Notes: generated from the letters alone by a model not told the origin. Positions 1 to 12,922 are shown, counted from the stretch's first letter. The stretch is DNA of 64,000 bases from Crambe crambe (GCA_963924555.1 OZ004581.1:4464001-4528000); one strand, 5' to 3'. Made by a program: numbers and translations.

Positions 1-483
1 AGGCCTATTATGCATGAGCAAATCAAATAGCTATCCATGTGAGTTTTTGTGTGTGTATTTTTTGTTATTTTTGCAGCACAACCTCTACTACGTAGGGTAA
101 AATTTTCCTATAAACTTTCTAATCAGGTGGACATAATGAGTACCTGTTTGGCTTAAATTAATCGTATAATGGCCGAGAGATTCAGCAACACCAAGTCCAC
201 TGGTAGCATGATACTTTTATCTTATCATTTGTTATTCTGTGGGGACAGCCAGTCCCACAGCATTCCTTGATCTTTATATTGAAATCATCCCCAAGTGAGA
301 TATGCAGAAGCTAGCTATATTATTATCATACAGAGGTTAGGGTATTTATCATACATACATAGAGAATTTCAAAAATTGTGACTGGTGCCTGTTGTGGAGA
401 GTTAGCTAATGAACCATGTATACTTTATTCCTCATGCATGTACGTATAATAGAGTTACTTGATTACTATTTATTCATTTTTAG

Positions 484-3400
484 CACACTGTGATGATTCA
501 GGCTCATTATCTCCAACAAATCAACCTCCAAAAAAACCTGCTGCTGGTGAGTAGCTATAAATACAAGAGTAGCTACTAAACTACAAAGTTACATGTATCA
601 GGGACACATGCAGGGACACATGCATGGACATAGGGATGACTTAGATCAATGATGAGAAGAAGAATAGGAACAAGGGGTGGATGAGATTCTGGAAGGGTGA
701 AGGATACGTCACCGAGTGACAACACCTGGATTTGTTGTTCTGTGTGTAAAGTTCATGAACTACCCCTCCTAATTTTAATATTTTCCCTACTTCACTCCCC
801 ATGAGTGAAGTAGGTGTCATGGGATCCTCTCTGATATTCTATCCTTAGACTAATCATAATTATAAAGTTCGTCCCAAACATGTATTGTAGCTATGCAGTT
901 CATTGGAAATTTCATCATCATATTGTATTAGCTAAAATGAATCTGATCTGGAAGGATAGATGCTAATGGAGCTCGTATCTATACAGTTTATATAAAATAG
1001 TATTAGTATCATTTTTAAAGGCCTTTACTGGCATTATGCATGTACCTGATATAGCAACAAGACTTAGCTGACCCTTTACTATGGAGGGAAACATGGTAAA
1101 GGGTCAGCTACGTCAGACTAGTCACACTTATGATTGAACAGGAAAGGGAACACTTGCTTTTGCCAATGCCAGTTAAACAAATGAACAGCGAGAATTGCTG
1201 CTGCTGCTTGTTCAGTACTAGGTGCGGGTTGTCCCAGCTGAGATAGGACGTAAAACACACCATCAGTGAAAAAGAACTGGAGTCCTCTGCTGCATCCAGT
1301 GCTGATTCAGCAGTATTGTGTCATGCGTCACAGATAATCACAGAGTGATTACAAATTCACCAAATCATGGGGGATTTTTGGCACTTGCACAAACAGGCTC
1401 TTTTGTCTGCCTCTGCAAAATTTCAGAGCCTGGGGACGAGGCTACCCCTACCCCACCCACCCACACCCACATGCTATACCTAGTGTGTATTTACACACTC
1501 TTCTGCATGATTGTAGCCAACATTTAGGCTGCTGACTCAAGGCAGAATGACCTCAGTTTATGAAATCTGATCAGCTGATAGCTACGTATATTCTGCATTT
1601 AACTTGCAGTTGGCTGCAACTTATAACAGGTAGCATAATTTAATATGTACATACTGTCATTCTAAAACATTAGCTCTAGATGATCTTTGGTTTGATTCTG
1701 TCTATTGTAGTACTTAAACTCGGAAGAGATCTGATAAATAATATGCAGAAGTACATAATAACCACAAAAAGACACAATGCCAAAAAAAAATCATGCCCAG
1801 TAGTCTCTAAGTAATGCTTTGCTTGCCTCTCCATGCAAAACAATGTTATTACCCTGTTGTCATAACAATAGCAGATCATGAGGAACCAATCTATACTGAG
1901 GAAAAAGAGAAGGAATTGATTTTAAAACACAAACCAGATCCTCTACCTGTGGAAGAGGAGAAGGAACTGAAGTCATTTCGCAAAGAAATTAATGTGATTA
2001 TTCATGTAGTGAATGAATATGAATTTGGAGCAGCCACTACATACATCACTGCACCAAATCAAAGTGATGGAAATGGCATACGTTTTCGTGGATATGTGCT
2101 TGGCATGTTTGCTGGGCAGAAAGTAGCTTTAGTCCAAACTGGTCCAGGAGCTGATTGCTATGAAGATATTCAAAGTGCAATGAATGAACTCAGTTTAGAT
2201 GTCCAATACATTTTTGGAGTTGGTGTGTGTTATTCTTTGGATTGTGAAAAGCACCATTTTGGTGATGTCCTTGTTGCTAATCGAATATCTTCATTTGAAA
2301 CTCAAAAAAAGCGTGGCTCTGATATTCTTCCTCGAGGTGAACGTATTGATATCAGTCAAGACCTTAGGAAAATCTTCTGTCAACAGACTATTTATTGGGA
2401 TGATACATTCGAAGTATCCAGAAATCGCTCTTCGAAAGCTTATTGTGGCTTGTTTATTTCTATGTCTACTCTCTTAAGCAGTAGTGAAGAAGGAAAAAAG
2501 TTGAAGCATGCAGAACGTGAAGCTATTGGAGGTGAAATGGAAGGTTTCAAGCTTATGAAAATGAAAAGAAGTAATGGCCTACCGATGGAAGTTATCGTGA
2601 TTAAAGGAGTTGTTGATTATGGGGATGAAAGTAAGGATAAAGTTTGGCAATTCACTACGGCCATGGCTGCATTCAACTTTGTGAAGAAAATGATCGTTCT
2701 GAAAGGAGCTGACTTCTCTAAATCTACAGGTATGTGTATGAGGGTTATCTGACAGCATTTTAGGAGGGTGGAAGAACATAAGTATAGGGATAGATTGAAC
2801 TGTCAATGTTCGTGAATTCTATAGTCCATGGGCATGCAGAGCTTAGCAATTGACTTGTAGCTAATTGGACATTATCTGCTGGTGAGTCATACTCACCTAC
2901 TTTTTCTCTCAGCTAATAGGTTAACTATAGGCACTAAAATGTAGTATAGACTCAGGGAGAAGATTTCGTTTTTTGTTGTTGTTTTTTTGGCTACCAAAAA
3001 CTGTTGTTGGCCTCCCAGTCCACTATAATAGAGAGAGATCACTGGTTGCATCTTATAACTATTCACTGAAATTTCTTCCTGCAAAGCAGAACACCAACAG
3101 ATCAGAGGTTCTTCTAATGGCAGCACACCACTTCCTGGGTCTGCTGTTACTCCAACTTCAGGCAACAAAAGGCTAAGAGGTGAAGAAGAACTGACTGGGC
3201 CCAAACAGAAGAAAAGTAAAGGTGATTGTATTTCCAATGATGGTAGCTAATTCACTGTACTTTTTTCCCCAAGGAAATCGTGTTGAAACAGATTCAAGCA
3301 AAGTACAAGAAGAGAGTGGTAAGTATAAATATTGTTCCATTTAGAAATATTTTCAAGAGTGATATACGTACATAGCCTCAGGCCAGTCCTTGGTGTATGT

Positions 3401-5110
3401 GTATAAATATTTTCTCACAGCTTGAAGTATCAAGCATATAAACGTTCTCTGCCCCCTTTTTGAATATCTTGCTACTCTCTTGATAGGTTAATTAGTCTGA
3501 TCTCAATTTTTCTTGTTTGGATTAATGATTTCGGGTACTAAAGGATGTTTCTGTTCTCACTAAAGGCTCTCAAGTCTGCTGTTAGTCGTGCTGGTTTTGA
3601 TGTGACATTACTCTTATACTGACTATAAGTACATGACATGTGCATAGAGAGCTACCAAACATTCTGAGTGGGAGATACTTTATGAATTCAGTTATAAGCT
3701 CGAAATTAATCGTTCTAGACTACTTGCCACCAATAATAAGTAGTTCATAGCCAATATAGCTACCTCTTGTACAACCTTGGCTCAGGGCTTAGCTAATTCA
3801 AACATGCACACCAGTTGCATGGGTAACTTGTGCAAATGACTCTCAAAAGTAAAATTTGTTGTATCCACTCTGTCACCAAGTTGATTTGGTGGTCTCATAT
3901 TTGGTGCAGACTAAATCTGACAGATTGTCTTAGATATTCTCCAGATGTTAGTTCGGCAAGTGAGTGCAGTGACCGAGCTGACACTCTGGTCATGATGGCT
4001 CATTGAAATTGTATATTCCCTGACTGTACATGTCTGTGTAGCACCCTGCATGTGCATAATGCCATACTCCAATTGTAATTACCTTGATTGATTCTACAGC
4101 CTTTTGTCATAATGGCTAAGTGGATTGTAGGGTCTAAGTGCTTTGAATAACTATAGAAATACTTGCTTGCTCACTCACTGTGACTCAAATGTTGCACATC
4201 TTTATTTTCTCTTTGTACTGGAAGTAAAGGTAATGATGATAGAAAAAAGAGATTAGTAAGTATAAATTTTATTGTTTCATTCAGAAATATTTTCAGGGGC
4301 CCCTTCCTCTTAAACGTCGTATCCTGTAGAATCTAGTCACACCTCTCTTGGGGTATTATCATTGCTAAATAATTTTCCTGCCTATAGCAAAACTTGGTAT
4401 ATAATAAATAATGGAACTGAAGTAGACTTTTAATGTGGGACATGTTTTGATGTGCAGTAGTTCAACATATGGAATTAAACACTATAATATTTCTGCTTTG
4501 GGGGATGCAGTTTCACACCAAACAAACCTGCTGTGGATGTGATGCAGGTGTAATCCTTCCATATGTACATGTATATATTTGCTTAGAGCTTAATTAAGTC
4601 TGTAATCCAATTGCAAATACCTCGAGGAGCGGAGAATTTACTCTCTCTAACCTACTTTGACCTCCAAGCAATATATCACATGACTAGTGTGAATGCTCAT
4701 TTACTTAATAGCAAATCTGTCACAATGACATACTAGTGAGTTTCTTGAATGTAATGTTATGCCATCCAGATCAGCCCAGTGCCGAAGCATCAAAATACCT
4801 CCACCATGACATAATCATTGATGAAACTGCTAGTTCTCCTACTATCAAACAAGTTTTTAAGCATCTTCTAAGACTAAGTTCAGAATGGAAAACTATTGGT
4901 ACCCTTTTGGACCTTGACTCTGCAAATTTATCAGCCATTGAAAAGGACTATTCTACATCAATTGATAGGCTAAGAGAAATGATCAATTTATGGATGAAAC
5001 AAATCAATCCTCGCCCTACATGGACAGCTCTTATTGATGCTGTTCAAGAAGTAAACCCGAACAAAGCAGAAGAAATAAGACAAGCATTACTGAACAAATG
5101 TAAAAAATAA
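484..5110 (+). CDS. Nucleoside-phosphorylase-like plus Death-domain protein (5' end missing)
   Basis: Spliced gene with exons read as 484-546, 1872-2729, 3087-3221, 3274-3318 and 4770-5110. All internal junctions are GT-AG and phase 1, and the reading frame stays open to TAA at 5108-5110. The large exon encodes a PNP_UDP (MTA/SAH nucleosidase-like) domain: GVGVCYSL near the middle, then FGDVLVANRI, GGEMEGFKL (the EMEG purine-site motif) and KGVVDYGDESKD (active-site Asp region). The two short exons give a Pro/Ser/Lys-rich linker. The last exon gives an alpha-helical Death domain beginning near TIKQVFKHLL with the core LSSEWKTIGTLLDLD. Known PNP/UDP domains cleave or phosphorolyse nucleosides, and Death domains make homotypic signalling contacts. 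A cytosolic innate-immune or cell-death role is inference. No start codon was found; an upstream exon near 77-96 is possible but its phase does not fit. Confident on domains, less so on full exon set. Confidence 0.78.
601..760. repeat. One arm of a palindromic miniature element
   Basis: Intronic. Carries ATAGGGATGACTTAGAT, then a stretch resembling the left arm of the palindrome at 11354-11646 (GGAACAAG, GGATGAGATT). Only one arm is seen, so this is a decayed or half copy. A short tandem of GGGACACATGCA precedes it at about 600-625. Confidence 0.4.
1062..1112. repeat. Short hairpin
   Basis: Inverted repeat: AGCTGACCCTTTAC pairs with GTAAAGGGTCAGCT across about 20 bases. It resembles the CCAGACCCTTTAC hairpins at 20163-20235 and 25711-25740. 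It lies in an intron of the PNP-Death gene. Confidence 0.5.
3310..4296 (+). repeat. Local duplication of an exon-intron boundary
   Basis: The donor region of the small exon ending at 3318 (AGTAAGTATAAAT followed by TTTAGAAATATTTTCA) is repeated at about 4250-4296 (AGTAAGTATAAAT then TTCAGAAATATTTTCAG). The second copy seems to be a decayed duplicate of the exon edge inside the following intron, between the linker and Death exons. Intervening sequence 3950-4200 contains a fragment of the dispersed element typified at 43499-43936. Confidence 0.45.
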
Positions 5111-7190
5111 AAAATGAGGTTAAATATATCATATATAATACAGCTCACATTATTGGAGCCAAATTGACAATCATGTAAAATTCTCATCATGAATCCTCTT
5201 CCGAGCTATAAAACTTATAATCACACAGTTATGGTGATGCAGTGATTGGGTGCACCATGTGATAAATTATAATAGTAGTGACGTATAATTATCATATTAT
5301 ATGATTATGTACCTAAAGACTCTACTTGTTTCTTAGCCCATTAAAAGCGTCAATGGACCGGACCCATGAAAATATTTTCATAGGAAAAAATACTGGTATG
5401 AAAACCACATGAATACACTTGTGCTATGAAATGTTAACGTTTCATGGGGTACAACACATGAAAAGTCTAGTAAAAAGACCAGATTTTGATATGAATTGTC
5501 ACAGAGTTTTCATGGGTTCCAGGCTAGTAGAGAAGGTGACTGAGGTTTCTTGTACCTGGGATAGGAAACTAGGCCTGATCCATGGCCAATCATACATGTA
5601 ATATCTATGCTGCTGGAAGTATATCAGGTAATTAAGCAAAACCCATAAAAGTTTTCAAGTATAGGAGCTGAAATTTGTGATCAAAAAAAAATATTGTACT
5701 GGTCTCTTCATTTATGAATGAATTGTATTATTTTATGTAGGTAGATCAAACTTCTAGAGTGTGCATTATGTACGTGTGGTTGAGTGTGGTCATTATCTGT
5801 TGTGTAATGGCATTTGCCTGCATATAATGACAGCCTCGGGTGGCAAGGGTGATAACATCATTGGTGGGGAGGGGCATGAAGGATAATTGGCCCTATTAAG
5901 GAAGTGAAACAACTGACCTATCCATCATGAACATAGCTAATTGTTTATTTAGGCCAGTTTTCTGTACATTATGCAGCCCATAGCCCCTATCTCACTGGGT
6001 TAACACAGTATGATGGCATTGGTTTGAGCATAACTCGAACTGGAATGGCATAATAGTTATGAATGTGAGTCCTTCTACCAAGAGAAATTGAATGCATGCA
6101 ATTTAACAACATCTTTTATTATTACTCTGTGACATGTACACATTGCTGAGAATAATTTATCAGGGATGTTATGTAATTTTACATGGAAGCATGATCAAAA
6201 TGAAAAAGCCTGTATTCTAGTTGATAAAAAAAGCTGAGGCATTGGCCTTTCTCTCTGCAAGGGCCTGATGGCTGTGGTTCTAGAGTGTTGGAATACTTGG
6301 CAATTGGTCTGAGAACTTGGACAATGGTGGGGTGGTTCAAGCCCGGAGGAATAGAAGCAATTTCTGATTGGTCAGGCCAGGCCATTTGTGACATCCCCCC
6401 AGGAAGCGTTCCTCCTAGATTGCATCTGGTGCATCCTGAGAAGGATATTAATCAATACACAGCTAAAATCAAAATAATTATTATTGCTGTTTTCGTTCTG
6501 CGTGTGTTTATAAATTCATCAGCTACATCCTTTAGTTTATCTGTATGTTTCTTATGGACATGCAACACCACGGGGCTGATCCAGAGTTTTTGGAAAGAGG
6601 GGGCCGTGTCCTTGCACCATGGCTGCATGGAGTCTCCGCTACAGCTGGTACCAGTTTTCTGGGTTTTGAAATAAATAAATGTCGTTTATGTTCACTGAAA
6701 TCCAACAAACTATACTATACACTTAATCATAATACTTCACATTTCAGGGGCTGATCCAGGGGGTCCCTCTTAAAATTAATGATAATTATTCATAAGCAAC
6801 ACATTATAAAACTTATCAGATGCATATCGCTTGGTCTGAAATTCAACATCCTTTAGGGCGATTTTCAGAGCTGTTAGAGGCCTAGTCACCTAAATAAAGA
6901 TTACCATAATACCATCACCCTCAGGTTATCTTTATTTTTGATTTTTTGATTTTGTTCAGCCCTGAAGATGACAGCAGCATGGCTGTTGGCAATTACATCC
7001 ACCCGGTACCCACTACTAATAAGAGTACTGAAGTGTGAAATTGTTACTGCAAGTTATGTGGTATTGATCCACCCACTAAATTTTAGTAATGAAGTGTGAA
7101 ATTGCATTGCTGTATATACAAAGCGGAGCTTCCCGGTTGGAACCACAACTTACATGACTCTTGTCTCTGACGGCACTGGAGCCTATCAGC
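5111..7190. other. Unassigned intergenic DNA
   Basis: No convincing coding exon seen. Contains pieces shared with other parts of the window, for example the phrase around CTGAGAACTTGGACAATG at about 6306-6335, which recurs at 37770-37800. Otherwise AT-rich sequence without recognisable structure. Confidence 0.5.
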
Positions 7191-7259
7191 TAGTCTCGCA
7201 AGCCAGCCCACTAATTTTTTTCGCAGGGTGGTAAAATAAGTGGGCTGGCTCGTGAGACT
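7191..7259. repeat. TAGTCTCG-type hairpin element
   Basis: TAGTCTCGCAAGCCAGCCCA pairs with TGGGCTGGCTCGTGAGACT over a short loop. The same TAGTCTCG/GCCAG stem recurs at 20163, 25711 and 42205, so this is a small dispersed hairpin family. Confidence 0.6.
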
Positions 7260-8255
7260 TACAATATTACATCATGATTTTTTGTGATGTTATAATTTTT
7301 CTATAATGATAATTATATATTTCAAGATATGAGAAAATAGTCCAACTGGTGTCATCTTCATCTTCCTCTAGGCAGGATGATGATTCTTATCTCGACTGAA
7401 TAAGGATTTTTCAGGCAGCCAAGAAGGATGACCTGTGTCACTTGGATTGTTTACAATGTCATCAGGAGTCAGTTACAGTCTTCTGATATGAGTCCACAGT
7501 CATATACATCTAAACCAGGATGATTATTCGATTGTTGGTGAGTAATGTACTCATGTCTTGCTTTCCAAGCCATAAATCGTGGCTTTGTTGCAATTATTAT
7601 ACTTTTTTATTCTTCAGCATTATGATGCTGTTGTATATCCGTTTCTTTTGTTCCATTCTCCACTGATCATGATCAAAATCAGATTGATTTCTTTTGAATG
7701 CTCTAGTTCTCGTGGTCTTTCTGGGTGAATACCACCTTTGTTCAACTTGGTGGTTCCATTTTCTGTGCATAAATGTACTGTCAATAATTTCTGGACAAAA
7801 AATTCCTGTTAGAACTGAGAGAAAAACTCCTTTGAAGGCATGAACCCTACACATACTTACAGAGCGATGGTGATATCGAAGAATTGCCGGCTGAAGAGGT
7901 AATCAGAAGAAAAATCTTTACAACAGTCACGTTCCTTGGTATTGTGGCATGACCATTCAACAATTTTGGCTGCTGGATATATACTAATGACCATTCATGT
8001 TCTCTATGATCCAGCAGTTTTTTTTCACTTCGGCTGAATATCAGATGAAGACAGGGGAACAGTGTTTTCGAAGTGTGCAAGAAATTGTAGAGGAGCCTGA
8101 AGTATACATTCTCTGCCTGTCCACCTTCTGATTGTGATAGTTGCCTGTCAGGATGTGATGCATCAGTAAAATATTAACAGTAGAAGTAGAGTTTCAGGAT
8201 GATACAAAAACGAGCTGTCTCCTCATCTCTCTCTGCTACTCAAAAATAGTCCAAA
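7260..8255. other. Unassigned intergenic DNA
   Basis: No recognised gene. A minus-strand open stretch at 7862-8130 ends in a good donor-like GTAAGTATG but its translation matches nothing I know, so I do not call it a gene. Confidence 0.4.
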
Positions 8256-8259
8256 TCAC

Positions 8260-10480
8260 CTAGCTAGTTCTACAACACATCAAAGAGTAACAGATTAATA
8301 CAAACCAAGATTCACAAGCACACGAGAATGATACAATTTTTATACTTAACGCACAGAAACAAATGGTAAAGTTGAACGGCTGTAAGGCCAGGCTCCAATG
8401 GGTCAGGTGGTTATTATTTTCCTTCATCCGCTCCATCCATTCCAAAGAGTGATGATCTGTCTGGATTACAAAGTAGAGGTAGCTTACACAGCTAGCTTAA
8501 TGGCCAGACACTCTTTCTCCACGGTTGAATAGTGCTCTTCTTGGGGAAGAAGTTTCTGACTGAAGAATCTGACTGGATGCTCATCTCCACCCTCATTGAC
8601 TTGGCTAAGAACTGCCCCCACTCCTCGATTGGATGGATCTGTTTGGAAGATGAAACTCTTGGGTTGTGTAGCACTGGCTGGCTTCTAAAAGGCTTTTTCA
8701 TATGCTGGTGTCCATTCTACATTGGATGGTGCATTTTTGTGGGTAAGGTCTGACAAAGGAGCCACAGTGGAGGCAAAGTCTTTGATGAATCTCCTGTAGT
8801 AACCTGTCAGTCCCAGGAAACACAATTCCTTCTTGGTTTCTGGTTTTGGGAATGAGCTGACTGCATCCAGTTTGGTTCCTTCTGGTTTCACCACTCCACT
8901 CCCAACATGGCCCAAGTATACACAATGGGCCATCCCAAACTGACACTTCCTGAGCTTCAGTGTGAGGCCGGCATCTTGAAGTCGCTTAACACCTGTCATA
9001 GATGTGTGAGGTGATCTTCCCAGCTGGTACTATAGATGACAACGTCGTCTAGATATGAAGCTGAGATATCTTCCAGTCCCTGTAGTACCTGATCCATTAG
9101 TCGCTGAAAGATTATTGGAGCTATTTGGTAAAGTCTGAAGGGTGTTGCAAAAGCTGACTTTGTCTGGGCTCCTTTGGTGAGGGGTACCTGCCAGTAACCT
9201 TTGGTCAGATCCAAAGTGGTGATGTTCATCAATGCGTGGCATCGGATATGCATCCGTTTCAGATACTCCATTCAGTCGTCGACAGTCTATGCAAAATCGA
9301 ATGGTGCCATCCTTTTTCTTCACCAATACAATCGGGGCAGACCACTCACTAGTAGATGGTTCAGTCACATCAAGTTCTAGCATTTCTGCGATCTCTTTCT
9401 TGACAGTATCCCGATACACGTGTGTTAGATGGTAAGGCGGCAATCGGATTGGATATGCTGTTCCAGTCTCGATGTCATGCTCGATAACATCAGTCTTTCC
9501 TGGTGTGTCACTCATGACTTCAGTGAATTTGGCTGTCAACTGTCTTGTCGCTGTTCTTCATCTAACTGCTCATCCAGTATGACTTCCTTCATAGAATCTT
9601 CATTATCCTTCCACAATGGGATATCATCAGTGGTGTCTGCTCCTCCGCCCAGAGATTTGGAATTGTAGGAGTGCTCCATTTCCGTAGCATGTTGATGTTC
9701 GCCGCTTCTTGTGGTCAACCTCGTAAGTCACTGGTGAGATGACTTTCTTCACAGGGTACAGACCCTGCCATTTTGCTAGTAGCTTGTTCGTTGAGGAAGG
9801 TAGGAGAACTAACACATATCTTCCACTTGTAGACTTCCTCTCTCATGCATTGTGGTCGTACCACTTCTGGGTTGACTGAGCTCTTGCAAGGTTCTCACTG
9901 GCTAACTCAGACATCTTGGCGAGCTTCTCCTGAATTGTCAGAACGTAGGACACAACACTCTCGGTCAACTTCTTGCTGGCTTCCCACGTCTCCTTGAGGA
10001 TGTCCAAGGGCCCTCGCACTTACCTGCCATACATCAACTCAAAAAGGGAGAACCCTGTAGACATTTGGGGAACCTCCCAATAGGCAAATAAGAGGTATGG
10101 AATTAACTGGTCGCTCCTCAATAGCTGTCTTACACAACATAGCCTTGAGGGTTTGGTTGAATCTCCCGATCAACCCGTCAGTTTGAGGGTGGTAGGGGCT
10201 GGTCTTAATGGGTTGGATCTTTAACAGACGATAGAGCTCAGCTAAAAGGCCAGGGATACCTACCCTTGTAAAGAGCTCTTTAGCAACATGCTCGGCATCT
10301 AGGGCTCCCACATGATGGGTAGAGGAATCATTGGTACATTCCCCATTGCTGTCTTCTGACATTCACATCTTCGAACACTGTCAACCAATGGAATTGTTCC
10401 ACTGTCTTCCGCTGACCCATGCAGCCAGCCATCGGGATGTGATAAGCAAGTGACATCACAACACTGTGACATGGTACTAG
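8260..10480 (-). mobile_element. Fossil Ty3/Gypsy-type LTR retrotransposon (pol remnants)
   Basis: Minus-strand remnants of one retroelement pol region. In transcription order they are integrase (zinc-finger trace near 10440-10380, core C-terminal half 10362-10039, C-terminal part about 9815-9630), then reverse transcriptase (about 9500-8690), then RNase H (about 8700-8330). Similarity is to the Ty3/Gypsy RT and RNase H families. The integrase lies upstream of RT, an order known in Gmr1-like Gypsy elements and otherwise typical of Ty1/Copia. No LTRs, gag or protease were recognised. The copy is clearly broken, with several disruptions (roughly five or more) and some missing internal sequence, so it is an old copy. 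Confidence 0.8.
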
Positions 10481-11353
10481 CTGTTGAATGGTGTTCTCGT
10501 CACCCTAGGGTGGTGTCCACTGTTGTTAGAGAAGACCATTCTCCTTGTAGAAGACTCCCCTGGTCATCTTGGTAGGGTTTCTGACCTTTGCTTTGATGTC
10601 CTCCAGGGTCGCATCTTCTTGCTGCATTTTCCTGAGTTCGCTGTCAAGGGGGTGTGTCTGGTTCACCTGGGCCATTTGATGTCTCTGCTGATGTTTCTGA
10701 AACATTGGTGTTTATCTGCTGTAATATTTTTCTGGCACACGCTACTTAAACGGCCCCAACAATACAGTAGATGGGAGTGTAACTTGGCAGCAGTGTGGAG
10801 ACAAAAAGCTTCTTTTGTTCCTTGGTATTCAGTTGTCCATGTATTCCTGCAGTCGATTTATCTTGCACCCTTCAATGTTCACTTAATACTTGCAATCAGT
10901 GTTGAAGCTTCCTGTATGTATGTCTGACTGTGATATTTCTTGTTTTCGTTACTTCCCATCCAGCCTGCCATCACTTCTTTTCTATAATGCAGCTTTTCCT
11001 TTTTCACGTGGTTTTTTAAATTTTATTGCAGTTTTCCATGCTAGCCATGCCATTGTGTATTTTGCATGAACCTCTGAGCTCCATACAAGTGTCCAGCCAT
11101 AACATTATATATAGGTCTATCTAATTATAGCAGGTCTGCTCAAAAAGTTTTCTTTAAGAAAATGGTCAATGGCCAAGTAGAGTCAGTTCTAGTCATTTGA
11201 TTCGTGTCTCTAAGCAAAGAAAGACTGTATATCTCCACTTCTATTGGTGGTACAGCTAGAAACTCAAGACAACCTCAAGATGGCCTAGAATCACTCTGGT
11301 TATTCAACGTAGAAACTTGGAAAGTACTAAGGAGGTCCTCAGATGATACAAGT
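10481..11353. other. Unassigned DNA next to the Gypsy fossil
   Basis: May include further decayed upstream parts of the retroelement, but nothing could be assigned. No host exon recognised. Confidence 0.35.
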
Positions 11354-11646
11354 GATGTAGGGATGACTAGTTACGTAATTGTCAAAAAGAGTTAGAACAA
11401 GGATGAGATTATGCAAAGATGAAGTGGGTACTGGCAACGAGGTTCTTCACGGAATAAAAATCCGAAGGGATGACGTACAATAATTACTGAGGCAGAGCCA
11501 TAATGATTATTATGTCATCCATGAGGATTTTATCTCTGTGAAGAACCTTGTGCCAGTGCCGATATTCAACTTCATCCTTGCATAATCTCATCCATTCAGT
11601 TCTTGTTCCAACTCTTTTTGACCATTAACTTGTCATCCCTACATTC
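11354..11646. mobile_element. Palindromic miniature element (GTAGGGATGAC arms)
   Basis: About 290 bp of near-palindrome. The left arm begins GATGTAGGGATGACTAGTTA and continues through CAAAAAGAGTTAGAACAAGG. The right arm is its inverse, ending TAACTTGTCATCCCTACATTC. The centre is near 11480-11500. No coding capacity, so a non-autonomous DNA element. A half copy lies at 601-760. Confidence 0.7.
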
Positions 11647-12686
11647 ATTTATTTGTTTTTCTTTACTTATTTCTATAATTTTTTTAAATTGGAAATGCAA
11701 TTTCTTTTTGCAGGAGGTCATTACTGCTGAATCTATAACCATTTACTTGTTATGCCACTAATTTTGTCATTTCTTTTTGCAGGAGGTGATTAGCTATAGT
11801 TGCTTTGTTATGCTAATCTATAACTAGAGCGAAGCCTTGTCCCAAGGCTAATAAGGGTGATAGTGAATATTGAAATGAATTACAATACACAGAGGGGGAT
11901 GAAACGAAAAAGATGTACTGAAGTGAGAGGTGCTGAGGACATCCGTGATTTGGGGGAGTCCCCATATCACTGTTACAATCTGATGAGAAGTCCAATAAGA
12001 AGAGAAAGTCCTTGATCAGCATGCTCACTAACTTTTATTTCTAAATAATAAACACCTCACGGGCAGATCTAGTCTCATGTAGCCAGACCCAATTCTCGCC
12101 CGATATAAAAAGAAAGAATTGGTAGGGCAGATCATGAACTAGAGTGTTATTTACTATTCAAAGTGTACATGCCATCTAGACTAACTTATCTCTTAGAGTT
12201 ATGACCTCAGAAGAAATGGCATTTTGTTGAAAACTTCAAGAGTTTGAGAGTCATGGCAACTACGTTTTTTACGTATGTGCATTATTTAATGGCTTCTTTA
12301 TAGCCAACTGTCCTGACGAATTGAAGCGGGTTTTTTTCTGAGTCTTTCAGCCTTCAAATTCTCCTGCATGATAAGCACAAAATATAGGGTAAGGAGTCAT
12401 AGCAGCAATAATTTACTGTTTTCTGAGAAAATTCAACTTCATTTTGTATTAGTCCTATGGAGGATCATAGGTCATCCCTACATAGAGAGTGTGATTCTTA
12501 TAACTTGCCAGTAACCCAGGAAAACTGATTGGAGTGACACATCAAAAGGATTTTTAATCATAAATGAAAATTAGCCCCATCAGAGCACCAGACACCCTTT
12601 AAAAAGAACCCTGATAAACTGTACACCAGTTCTCTTATGTAAATTCTTTCCTGTGTTTACAATATTCATGTCATTTAGCTACTAAC
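11647..12686. other. Unassigned intergenic DNA with repeat scraps
   Basis: Contains an AGGAGGTxATTA.. stretch repeated twice around 11700-11790 and a fragment GGTCATCCCTACATAGAGAGTG at about 12462-12490, the tail of the family seen whole at 59329. No downstream exon for the adjacent CDIPT-like pieces was found here. Confidence 0.4.
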
Positions 12687-12922
12687 CTGTCAATGACAAT
12701 GTCAAAAACTCCACCAAATCTTGTTGCTATAAAAGGGAGGAGAGGTAAATGGGATGGAGGCACAGAATGTGATACTAGACAAACCTTGCTTGAATCTTCG
12801 AGCAGCTATGCCATCAAGATCATCTAGCACAGTATGACTCGTGGAGAAACAGAGAGCAGCCTTTAGTGGATCAGTGAACATCCAGTAACAAGCCAGAACC
12901 ACTAGGATGATACGGATGTACC
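12687..12922 (-). pseudogene. CDIPT: CDIPT-like phosphatidylinositol synthase, two orphan exons
   Basis: Two minus-strand exons, 12922-12785 and 12726-12687, separated by a 58-bp GT-AG intron, phases 1 and 1. The first encodes YIRIILVVLACYW followed by the family signature DDLDGIAARRFKQ. The second continues ATRFGGVFDIVIDR. Together they give the CDP-alcohol phosphotransferase motif DG..AR........G...D...D in which the Asp and Gly residues bind metal and CDP-diacylglycerol. The family makes phosphatidylinositol in the ER membrane. The expected first exon (start plus first membrane segment) and the remaining membrane segments were not found on either side, where repeats begin. It is therefore either a gene fragment, or a gene whose other exons I cannot recognise. 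Splice sites and motif are intact in what remains. Confidence 0.7.
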
